This document shows, in pieces, positions 1 to 5,067 of a stretch of DNA of 5,067 bases. The position numbers and the translations under genes were made by a program. Every line of letters begins with the position of its first letter. The stretch's first letter is position 1. Below the pieces are notes generated by a model. That model ran no database searches and had not been told where the DNA came from. It saw nothing but the letters and a program-made list of their open reading frames with translations. The stretch is from Chloroflexota bacterium. Its GTDB lineage: Bacteria; Chloroflexota; Anaerolineae; Anaerolineales; DRMV01. The stretch covers positions 1-5,067 of the forward strand of contig JAADEP010000097.1 in assembly GCA_013153335.1 (NCBI GenBank). Direction: 5' to 3'.

Positions 1-175
1 GGATGCGCGCGTCGCCGTCCTCATTCCATTCGCCCGGACCGACCGCGAGCACTTCGCCCTTTTGGGGCTTTTCCTTCGCGGTTTCGGGCAGGACCAAGCC
101 CGACGGCGTGCGCTCTTCTTCCTCAATCGGTTTGATCACGACACGGTTGGCCAGCGGTTGCAGTTTGATCGCCAT
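1..175 (-). CDS. groES: Co-chaperonin GroES (Hsp10), 5' part only
   Basis: GroES is the heptameric cytosolic lid that caps GroEL and closes the folding chamber. The first 58 codons are present and the gene runs off the left edge, so a little over half of a usual ~95-100 residue GroES is visible. The product begins MAIKLQPLANRVVIKP, the standard GroES opening (core strand with 'RV-V-P'). It continues with an EEEERTPSGLVLPETAKEKP stretch, the mobile loop that contacts GroEL, and then GEVLAVGPG, a family hallmark. The ATG at 175 is chosen because AAGGAGGG lies on the minus strand at 189-182, six bases ahead of it. A CIRCE operator and a promoter sit just upstream. groEL would normally follow off the left edge; that cannot be seen here. 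Identity is very secure. Confidence 0.97.
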   Translation of the reverse strand, partial: MAIKLQPLANRVVIKPIEEEERTPSGLVLPETAKEKPQKGEVLAVGPGEWNEDGDARI

Positions 176-198
176 CGCGAGCCCTCCTTGCTGGGATT

Positions 199-225
199 TT
201 AGCACTCTCACCCTTCGGGTGCTAA
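199..225 (-). promoter_or_regulatory. CIRCE operator (HrcA binding site) of groES
   Basis: Read on the plus strand this is TTAGCACTC, nine bases, GGGTGCTAA. The CIRCE consensus is TTAGCACTC-N9-GAGTGCTAA, so 17 of the 18 arm bases match, with the exact spacer. It lies 23 bp before the groES start codon and roughly +6 to +32 from the predicted transcription start. This is the classical position for repression by HrcA, relieved on heat stress. An hrcA gene should exist elsewhere in the genome; it is not in this window. Confidence 0.95.
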
Positions 226-237
226 CTGCCGTCCTCA

Positions 238-267
238 ATCTTACTCGCCGTCAGGCCCCCGCGTCAA
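238..267 (-). promoter_or_regulatory. Sigma-70 type promoter for groES
   Basis: On the minus strand TTGACG (267-262) is followed after 18 bases by TAAGAT (243-238). The -35 matches the consensus TTGACA at five of six positions and the -10 matches TATAAT at four of six. The expected start, about seven bases further on (near 231), places the CIRCE operator immediately downstream, which supports the call. This arrangement suggests housekeeping sigma transcription with HrcA control rather than an alternative heat-shock sigma factor. Confidence 0.75.
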
Positions 268-294
268 TCCTCGCGTGGGTTTCCAGGCCTGAAT

Positions 295-312
295 TCTTAC
301 AAAACTCTTACA
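295..312. repeat. Short tandem direct repeat, 11-bp period
   Basis: TCTTACA occurs at 295-301 and again at 306-312, separated by AAAC. The start-to-start distance is 11 bp, about one turn of the helix. It lies in the divergent region between groES and the ABC exporter genes, in an AT-richer patch. Same-face direct repeats of this spacing are typical of OmpR/PhoB-family response regulator sites, but a seven-base repeat can also occur by chance. Confidence 0.4.
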
Positions 313-395
313 CCCCGCGCGGTCACATCCGCCCAGCCTAAGGGGCCTCAGGGCATCCGTGTTGGGACGCGCGACGTATCTTGGGCAGAAGGGAT

Positions 396-404
396 TGGTA
401 CAAT
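396..404 (+). promoter_or_regulatory. Candidate extended -10 promoter for the exporter genes
   Basis: The sequence TGGTACAAT contains a five-of-six -10 hexamer (TACAAT, 399-404) preceded by TG at the extended -10 position. No good -35 hexamer lies 16-18 bp upstream (the bases there read about GTATCT), so the TG motif would have to compensate. Transcription would begin near 411, giving a leader of only about 10-11 bases that starts at the Shine-Dalgarno. A small dyad, ATTG-GTA-CAAT (394-404), overlaps the -10. Prediction only. Confidence 0.45.
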
Positions 405-410
405 TGCCCG

Positions 411-417
411 AAGGAGG
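411..417 (+). promoter_or_regulatory. Shine-Dalgarno that fixes the ABC ATPase start
   Basis: AAGGAGG lies four bases before the ATG at 422. The same frame is open upstream to a GTG at 359, but the 21 residues that would add have no ABC ATPase character and no ribosome site. The homology to the family begins right at MLKAEHLAKAF. The ATG at 422 is therefore preferred. Confidence 0.85.
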
Positions 418-421
418 CAGC

Positions 422-1387
422 ATGCTCAAAGCCGAGCATTTGGCCAAGGCGTTTGACGATTTTTGGGCTGTGCGCGATGTGACGTTGGAGATTCCGGCCG
501 GGACGGTGCTCGCGTTGCTCGGCCCCAACGGCGCGGGCAAGACCACGACCGTGCGTATGCTCGCGTCGGTGCTGCGCCCCACTCGGGGCCGCGCGTGGGT
601 GGCCGGTTACGACGTGTCCACCGAGCCCCTGGCTGTGCGCGCCCACGTGGGCGTGTTGACCGAACATCATTCGCTGTATCGCCGGATGACGGTGTACGAG
701 TACCTGGACTTTTTCGCGGACCTTTACCGCCTATCCGGCGCTCAAAAACGCACGCGCATTGAGCGTTGGCTCACCTTCTTCGGGCTGTGGGATTTTCGCA
801 ACCACCGCGTCGGCGGGCTTTCGAAGGGGATGCGGCAAAAACTGGCCTTGAGCCGCGCGTTGCTCCATGAGCCGCCCGTCCTGTTGCTGGACGAACCCAC
901 TTCGGCCATGGACCCCGAAAGCGCGCGACGGGTGCGCCAGGCCATCGCGAGCTTGCGCTCGGACGAGCGCGCCATCCTGATTTGCACCCACAACCTCACC
1001 GAGGCCGAAGCTCTGGCCGACCAGGTCGCGATCATTCGCCGGGGCCGCATTGTGGCCCAGGGCACGCCCGCGGAGCTCAAGACCCGCTATTTGGGCCCGC
1101 CCGAGTTTCGCATCACGTTTGCTCGACCTTGGGATGGACGGCCCCCCGCACTGCCGGGTGTGCGCGTCACCCGCTGGGACGGGCAAAGTCTGTGGTACCG
1201 GACTTCGCAGCCCAGGGTTGAGAACCCGGCCATTGTGCGCGCGTTGGTCCAACGCGGGTTTGACGTGGTGCGTCTGGAGGAAGTGCCGCGTGCGTTGGAG
1301 GACGTGTATCTCAAGGTGATGGCGCAGGCCGCGGCCGAGGAGCACGACGCGGCGACCGCGGCCACGCCGGCCCCGGAGGTGGCGTGA
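422..1387 (+). CDS. ABC exporter ATP-binding subunit (CcmA/NatA type)
   Basis: This 321-residue cytosolic ATPase powers an ABC-2 type membrane exporter. The motifs appear in order: Walker A GPNGAGKT at 34-41; Q-loop region GVLTEHHSLY at 77-86; signature LSKGM at 133-137 (instead of LSGGQ); Walker B VLLLDEP at 153-159, with catalytic Glu158; D-loop SAMD at 161-164; and the switch His190 in ICTHNLTEAE. The Q-loop has Thr-Glu where many ABC proteins have Gln, and the signature is LSKGM; both are common in the CcmA/NatA branch. After the ~220-residue core come about 75 residues ending in ALEDVYLKVM, the usual tail of this branch, then an Ala/Glu-rich end. The stop codon overlaps the start of the next gene, which encodes its membrane partner. 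The substrate cannot be inferred. All catalytic residues are present, so it should be active. Confidence 0.93.
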   Translation: MLKAEHLAKAFDDFWAVRDVTLEIPAGTVLALLGPNGAGKTTTVRMLASVLRPTRGRAWVAGYDVSTEPLAVRAHVGVLTEHHSLYRRMTVYEYLDFFADLYRLSGAQKRTRIERWLTFFGLWDFRNHRVGGLSKGMRQKLALSRALLHEPPVLLLDEPTSAMDPESARRVRQAIASLRSDERAILICTHNLTEAEALADQVAIIRRGRIVAQGTPAELKTRYLGPPEFRITFARPWDGRPPALPGVRVTRWDGQSLWYRTSQPRVENPAIVRALVQRGFDVVRLEEVPRALEDVYLKVMAQAAAEEHDAATAATPAPEVA

Positions 1388-2913
1388 TGTCTTACGGTGA
1401 TGCGTTGCCCCAAGAGCGCGCCCAAACCGAGGCTCCGACGTCGGCCAAGGGCTATGCCCGCGGGCTCGACTGGTGGAAGCCGGTCGCGGTCATCGTGCGC
1501 CGGGAACTGCGGGATCAAAGCCGCGATTGGCGCATCCTCACGCCCTTGATCGGCCTGACGCTGTTCTTCCCGATGCTCATGCTCTTTACGGCCAATCGAA
1601 TGCTCGCGTTCGTGCAGCGTTTCGGCGCGGACCTCATCGCAGAGCGCCTCTTTCCTTTCCTGCTGCTGATCGTGGGGTTCTTCCCCCTCTCGATCTCGCT
1701 GGTTATCGCGCTCGAGAGCTTCGCGGGCGAACGGGAGCGCGGGACCATCGAGCCGCTTTTGGTCGCGCCGATCACGGACGGCCAGTTCTATCTGGGCAAG
1801 CTGCTCTCGGTGTTGTTGCTGCCCCTGGTCGCCAGTTATGTGGGGATTGCCGCGCTCTTGCTGAGCCTTTACTTGCGTACGGGCTGGCGGCCTGACCTCG
1901 CCTTGCTCATGGTCGTTTTGGCCCTGGTGACGGCCAAGGCGGTGGTCATGATCAGCGGCGCGATGGTGGTTTCGACCCAAGCGACGTCGGTGCGTTCCGC
2001 GAACCTGTTGGCCTCGCTGATCATCATTCCCATCGCCCTGCTGCTGCAGAACGAGGCCACGTTGCTGCTTTGGCGGCGTATGGATGTGCTGTGGTATTAC
2101 GTATTCGGCCTGTTGGTCGTGGCCGTGTTGCTCACCCGCACGGGCCTGGCGCACTTCAACCGCGAAGGCCTGCTGGGTCGAGATTTGGACGCGCTTAATT
2201 TGGCTTGGGCCTGGCGCACGTTCAAGGACGCGTTTTGGGGGCACGCGCCTTCGTTACGCGCGTGGTATCGGGAGCAGATCGGGCCGAATCTGCGCGAGCT
2301 TCGGTTACCCATGCTCTTGATGTTCGGGCTGCTCATCGTGGCCGTGTTGCTGGGGGCGCGCATCGCGGAAGATTTTTTGCAAGCCGTGCCCGAAGATGTG
2401 TTGCGCGCGAACCTGCCCGACCGTGAGGAGATGCTGGCCAATTTGCAGCGTTACACCAGTACGTTTTCGTTGCTCGGGGGCCGGCGGTTCACCATGACCG
2501 GCATCTTTCTCCATAATGTGCGGGCCCTTTCCCTTATCGCTTTGGCCGGGATGTTGTCGTACGGCGTCGCGGGCGTGTTGCTGCTGATGGTCCCGTTCTC
2601 CCTCTTGGGCGCGGGGCAGGCGCTGCTGCTGCGCGCGGGCTGGATGAGCGCGGCCGAGTATTGGCTGGCGTTGGTGCTGCCCCACGGAATCCTCGAGATC
2701 CCAGGAGTTATCCTGTTCGGCGCGTCTTTGCTGCGCTTGGGCGCGGCCTGGGCCTCGCCAGCCCAGGGGCAGAGTTTGGGCGCGTTTTGGCTGCGCGCGC
2801 TGGCCCGCTGGGCGCAGATCGTGGTTGGCGTGGTGCTGCCTTTGTTCTTGCTGGCTTCGGTGGTCGAGGCCTGGATCACGCCCCGGGTGGCGCTGTGGCT
2901 CTTGAGCCGCTAG
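1387..2913 (+). CDS. ABC-2 type permease fused to a SpoIIM/DUF95 domain
   Basis: This 508-residue polytopic membrane protein is the partner of the upstream ATPase. Residues ~50-250 form an ABC-2 permease with about six hydrophobic segments (near 51-68, 90-109, 137-162, 169-192, 205-220 and 233-250). Between the second and third lies the diagnostic GERERGTIEPLLVAPIT (114-130). A ~50-residue polar linker follows. Residues ~300-508 resemble SpoIIM/DUF95: a helix at 306-324, a soluble loop, GIFLHNVRAL (372-381), further helices, LPHGILEIPG (431-440) and a closing VVEAWITP (492-499). In Bacillus SpoIIM anchors the septal peptidoglycan hydrolases of engulfment, but the wider family has no settled role. 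The start is the ATG overlapping the ATPase stop (TGATG), with GGAGG at 1375-1379; a GTG one codon earlier is possible. One continuous frame covers both halves with no sign of a frameshift. ABC-2 assignment is firm; the SpoIIM call rests on recognised motifs. Confidence 0.88.
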   Translation: MSYGDALPQERAQTEAPTSAKGYARGLDWWKPVAVIVRRELRDQSRDWRILTPLIGLTLFFPMLMLFTANRMLAFVQRFGADLIAERLFPFLLLIVGFFPLSISLVIALESFAGERERGTIEPLLVAPITDGQFYLGKLLSVLLLPLVASYVGIAALLLSLYLRTGWRPDLALLMVVLALVTAKAVVMISGAMVVSTQATSVRSANLLASLIIIPIALLLQNEATLLLWRRMDVLWYYVFGLLVVAVLLTRTGLAHFNREGLLGRDLDALNLAWAWRTFKDAFWGHAPSLRAWYREQIGPNLRELRLPMLLMFGLLIVAVLLGARIAEDFLQAVPEDVLRANLPDREEMLANLQRYTSTFSLLGGRRFTMTGIFLHNVRALSLIALAGMLSYGVAGVLLLMVPFSLLGAGQALLLRAGWMSAAEYWLALVLPHGILEIPGVILFGASLLRLGAAWASPAQGQSLGAFWLRALARWAQIVVGVVLPLFLLASVVEAWITPRVALWLLSR

Positions 2914-2985
2914 CCAGCCAGGCTCGGACCTCGGCCTCTGCCCGCGAGCCGTCCCCCAACCCGAAACCCCGACGTGGAGGATGCC

Positions 2986-3639
2986 ATGACCCTTTCGGAT
3001 TCGCCCTATACCGACGAGGCGCGCGCCCGCCAGGCGGTGGTGGACGTGGTGCTGGAGCTCTACGACGCGCGGCTGATTACTTCGACCGGCGGCAATGTCT
3101 CGGTGCGTTTGGCCGATGGCGATATCCTTATTACGCCGACGCGTATGCACAAAGGCGGGCTAACGCCCGAGGTCCTGGTGCGGGTCGCGCCCTCGGGGGA
3201 ACCACGACCGGGGCAAGGCCGGCCTTCCTCGGAGACGCCTTTGCATTTGGCCGTGTATCGCGCGCGGCCTGATGTGCACGCGGTGGTGCACACCCACGCC
3301 CCCCACGCGATTATGCTCGGTTTGTTGGAAGGTCGGGTACCGCCTATTATCGCGGACGCGCTGCCCTTCGAGCACCTGCCGGTGGTATATTATGTGCTAC
3401 CCGGCGACCAGGCGGGCATTGCGCGGATCGTGCGCGCGCTTGACCGGGGCGCGGCGGTGCTGCTCAAGCATCACGGGTTGCTCACCGTGGGCTCAGACTT
3501 GCGCCGTGCGGTCAACGTGACCTTCGCGCTGGAAGAAGTGCTGCATATCCTCACCCTGTGCCGAATTTGGGGTTGTACCGATCCGCCCACGTTGCCCCCG
3601 GACGATGCCGAGACGCTGCGGCGTCTGGATATTGTGTGA
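2986..3639 (+). CDS. Class II aldolase/adducin family protein (FucA-like)
   Basis: This 217-residue cytosolic, zinc-dependent enzyme belongs to the fold that includes L-fuculose-1-phosphate aldolase, L-ribulose-5-phosphate 4-epimerase and methylthioribulose-1-phosphate dehydratase. Visible features are the phosphate-binding STGGNVSVR (33-41), KGGLTPE (56-62), PSSETPLH (80-87) with the catalytic Glu83, the zinc pair His102 and His104 in VVHTHAPHA, and the third zinc ligand His163 in LLKHHGLLTVG. The length is close to FucA (~215). The exact substrate cannot be told from sequence, as the family shares these residues. The ATG at 2986 follows GGAGG (2976-2980) by five bases; an in-frame GTG at 2974 overlaps that ribosome site and is disfavoured. 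The gene lies 72 bp after the permease and 84 bp before plsY. FucA-type enzymes release dihydroxyacetone phosphate, a precursor of the next enzyme's glycerol-3-phosphate, but that link is speculative. Confidence 0.88.
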   Translation: MTLSDSPYTDEARARQAVVDVVLELYDARLITSTGGNVSVRLADGDILITPTRMHKGGLTPEVLVRVAPSGEPRPGQGRPSSETPLHLAVYRARPDVHAVVHTHAPHAIMLGLLEGRVPPIIADALPFEHLPVVYYVLPGDQAGIARIVRALDRGAAVLLKHHGLLTVGSDLRRAVNVTFALEEVLHILTLCRIWGCTDPPTLPPDDAETLRRLDIV

Positions 3640-3710
3640 TTTGGGCTGGGAAAAGGCATAACTTCCTCCCGGGGTGCGTGTTATCACCCACGGACGGGGA
3701 ATTTCTTACG

Positions 3711-3715
3711 GGAGG
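3711..3715 (+). promoter_or_regulatory. Shine-Dalgarno supporting the GTG start of plsY
   Basis: GGAGG lies eight bases before GTG at 3724. No ATG is available in this frame near the start, and the first hydrophobic helix with GSVPFGY begins within 20 residues of the GTG. The GTG is therefore the likely initiator. Confidence 0.75.
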
Positions 3716-3723
3716 CAGGCGCC

Positions 3724-4422
3724 GTGGAGGCATTGCGTCTACTTTGGCTTTTCGGACTTTCGTACGTTTTGGGCTCGGTCCCCTTCGGGTACATTATTAC
3801 GAAGGCCACGAAGGGGATCGATGTTCGTCAGGTGGAAAGCGGCCGTACCGGGGGCACCAACACGCTGCGCGCGGCAGGGTTTTGGGCCGGTCTGGCGACC
3901 GCGACCCTGGACATTCTGAAGGGCGCGTCCACGGTGTGGATCGCGCGCGCGTTTTTCCCCAATTGGGCCTGGGTTCACGCCCTGGCTCCCATCTTCGCCA
4001 TCCTTGGGCATAATTATTCTATTGTGCTATTGGAACGGGAGCCGAATGGCCGCATTCGCTTGCATGGGGGCGCGGGCGGCGCGCCCGCGGCCGGGGGAGC
4101 GCTGGGGCTGTGGCCCGCGACGTTCCTCTATATTCTGCCCATCGGCGCGGTGATCTTTTTCTTTATCGGATACGCGTCGGTCACGACCATGAGCGTGCCG
4201 TTGATCACCGCGGGCGTGTTGGCGTGGCAGGCGGCCCAGGGAAAGTTGCCCTGGGTCTATTTGATGTATCCGGCCCTGGCCGAGGGTTTGATCTTGTGGG
4301 CTCTGCGACCCAATATTCAGCGACTGCGCAACGGTACAGAGCGGGTCGTGGGCCTGCGCGCGTGGTACCTCAAACGCAAACGCCAGGCCCAGGCGCCAGG
4401 CCGCTCGCGCGTCGACCCCTGA
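3724..4422 (+). CDS. plsY: PlsY-type glycerol-3-phosphate acyltransferase, variant
   Basis: PlsY is an integral membrane enzyme that moves an acyl chain from acyl-phosphate to sn-glycerol-3-phosphate, giving lysophosphatidate, the first step of phospholipid synthesis. The 232-residue protein carries the family motifs in order: GSVPFGYI at 17-24, SGRTGGTNTLRAAG at 39-52, TLDILKG at 61-67, GHNYSI at 95-100, a Gly-rich GGAGGAP at 115-121, and RPNIQRLRNGTE at 195-206. Several hydrophobic segments fit the seven-helix fold. Two usually conserved residues differ: the Lys of GGKG is Ala117 and the His of the HRxNI motif is Leu194. It is also longer than most PlsY (~200) because of an insertion before GGAGG and a basic C-terminal tail. 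This may be a lineage-specific form, or a paralogue with altered chemistry. Start is GTG. It is 32 bp upstream of the rhodanese gene. Family membership is strong; activity is less certain. Confidence 0.88.
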   Translation: MEALRLLWLFGLSYVLGSVPFGYIITKATKGIDVRQVESGRTGGTNTLRAAGFWAGLATATLDILKGASTVWIARAFFPNWAWVHALAPIFAILGHNYSIVLLEREPNGRIRLHGGAGGAPAAGGALGLWPATFLYILPIGAVIFFFIGYASVTTMSVPLITAGVLAWQAAQGKLPWVYLMYPALAEGLILWALRPNIQRLRNGTERVVGLRAWYLKRKRQAQAPGRSRVDP

Positions 4423-4454
4423 CCACGCCCGATCCTTAAGCCAGGAGGTTGGCC

Positions 4455-4841
4455 ATGAAGTCGTTCGAGGATGTCTTGCGGGAGCGCTCTTTCGCGTTCT
4501 GGGCTCGAGGCGCCCATGCCATTATGCCCGACGCGTTCGTGGATCGGCTCGTGCGGGGCGAGGCCGTGCTCCTGGACTTGCGTTCGGAAGAAGAGGTCGC
4601 CCATTTGGCCTTCCCCGGCGCTTTGCACATCCCCTTGGAGCAGCTGCCTGACCGCTGGCAGGAGGTGCCCCGGGACAAACTGGTCGCGGCCTTCTGCCCC
4701 GGCGGCAGCCGTTCTATCCTGGCCCAGGCTTACCTCGAGATGAAAGGCTATACCAACGTGCGGGTGCTGCGCGGGGGCTACGCGGGCATCACGTCCGAAT
4801 TGGTGCCGCCCAAATTGGGTCGCCGCCTGCGCGAGGCCTGA
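4455..4841 (+). CDS. Single-domain rhodanese-like sulfurtransferase
   Basis: This is a 128-residue soluble protein with one rhodanese homology domain, which typically transfers sulfane sulfur through a cysteine persulfide. After about 25 N-terminal residues come VLLDLRSEEEVAHLAFPGALHIP-type sequence (38-60), the canonical 'D-R...E...HI-GA-HIPL' pattern with Asp41 and Arg43, then the active-site loop CPGGSR at 81-86 with Cys81 and the closing Arg86. VRVLRGGYAGI (102-112) is the usual 'V-L-GG' end of the domain. All catalytic residues are present, so it should be active; no signal peptide is seen. The ATG at 4455 is chosen over an upstream in-frame TTG because AGGAGG (4443-4448) lies six bases before it. 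It sits 32 bp after plsY and 52 bp before the next gene. The sulfur donor and acceptor cannot be inferred from the neighbours. Confidence 0.92.
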   Translation: MKSFEDVLRERSFAFWARGAHAIMPDAFVDRLVRGEAVLLDLRSEEEVAHLAFPGALHIPLEQLPDRWQEVPRDKLVAAFCPGGSRSILAQAYLEMKGYTNVRVLRGGYAGITSELVPPKLGRRLREA

Positions 4842-4893
4842 CCCTCGTCCTGGCGCAGATCCAGCCTCCCCAAAGGCGCGGGAGATAGGCCGT

Positions 4894-5067
4894 ATGGACC
4901 CCACGATAACCTCCGAGGCCTTGCTCGCGGAGCTCGCGCGCTTGGTCGCGTTCCCTACCTACCGTAACCCGAAGCCCTTCTTGGATTATCTCGTACAACG
5001 GCTGCCGTTTCTGCCATGGACCTGGCAGCCTGTCGACCCCGCGCGCGGGGTTTATAACCTCTACGCC
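4894..5067 (+). CDS. Probable M20-family metallopeptidase, N-terminal fragment
   Basis: Fifty-eight codons are open to the right edge with no stop. The product begins MDPTITSEALLAELARLVAF, followed by PTYRNPKPFLDYLVQRL and ends GVYNLYA. An N-terminal 'LL-EL-RL-AFPT/S' helix, then a short helix with a hydrophobic 'FL-L' pattern and a strand ending in 'NL-A', is how M20 enzymes (acetylornithine deacetylase, succinyl-diaminopimelate desuccinylase, dipeptidases) commonly start. The zinc ligands would all lie beyond the window, so the family call is tentative. GGAG at 4881-4884 lies nine bases before the ATG. The gene continues the rightward series 52 bp after the rhodanese gene. Coding potential is good; function is uncertain. 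Confidence 0.5.
   Translation, partial: MDPTITSEALLAELARLVAFPTYRNPKPFLDYLVQRLPFLPWTWQPVDPARGVYNLYA

Noticed and set aside
359..421. Upstream GTG start for the ABC ATPase
   Set aside because: The extra 21 residues have no family match and include the probable promoter and Shine-Dalgarno; the ATG at 422 is better supported.
1087..2244. A 385-codon open frame on the minus strand, opposite the ATPase end and permease start
   Set aside because: It is antisense to two well-supported genes. Its product is very rich in Gln, Arg and His with no recognisable domain, as expected for the shadow of a hydrophobic GC-rich gene.
2896..2935. Possible terminator hairpin at the permease stop (GAGCC ... GGCTC)
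   Set aside because: The stem is only five pairs with a long loop and there is no following T run.
2305..3150. A 281-codon open frame on the minus strand across the permease end and aldolase start
   Set aside because: Same compositional signature (Gln/Arg/His-rich), crosses a gene boundary, and lies opposite the conserved SpoIIM and aldolase motifs.
3632..3662. Possible promoter before plsY (TTGTGT ... CATAAC)
   Set aside because: The spacing is 19 bp and both boxes are poor matches, so it is not distinguishable from chance.
3670..3691. Possible hairpin before plsY (GGGTG ... CACCC)
   Set aside because: The stem is five pairs, competes with an overlapping CGTG/CACG pairing, and has no T run, so neither a terminator nor a riboswitch can be supported.
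4317..4904. A 195-codon open frame on the minus strand opposite the plsY end and the rhodanese gene
   Set aside because: The rhodanese on the plus strand has a complete active site and ribosome site; the antisense product shows no family features.

Overview
The window is GC-rich (roughly 60-65% G+C by eye) and densely packed bacterial chromosome. Six complete or nearly complete protein genes and one 3'-cut fragment fill almost all of it. There is no sign of mobile DNA, RNA genes or CRISPR. The CIRCE operator before groES, the thymidine-poor coding sequence and the unusual PlsY motifs would fit a Chloroflexota (Anaerolineae-like) genome. That placement is an inference from protein flavour and has not been tested.

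Left edge (1-421): the 5' part of groES lies on the minus strand. It has a clear sigma-70 type promoter and a CIRCE/HrcA operator. A 246-bp divergent intergenic region separates it from the rightward genes. That region also holds a short direct repeat and an extended -10 promoter candidate for the rightward transcript.

Centre (422-2913): an ABC exporter ATPase and its membrane subunit overlap by one base (TGATG), so they are probably translationally coupled. The membrane subunit is unusual. Its first half is a six-helix ABC-2 type permease and its second half is a SpoIIM (DUF95) family membrane domain, both in one 508-residue chain.

Right part (2986-5067): a class II aldolase/adducin family sugar-phosphate enzyme, a PlsY-type glycerol-3-phosphate acyltransferase with substitutions at two conserved positions, a single-domain rhodanese, and the start of what looks like an M20-family metallopeptidase. 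All five complete rightward genes plus the last fragment run in the same direction, with gaps of 72, 84, 32 and 52 bp and a good Shine-Dalgarno in nearly every gap. No convincing terminator separates them, so one or a few overlapping transcripts are likely. The genes do not form an obvious single pathway. The exporter/SpoIIM protein and PlsY both concern the membrane; the others look like general metabolism.

The best candidate for something under-described is the ABC-2/SpoIIM fusion with its dedicated ATPase. The PlsY variant comes second.
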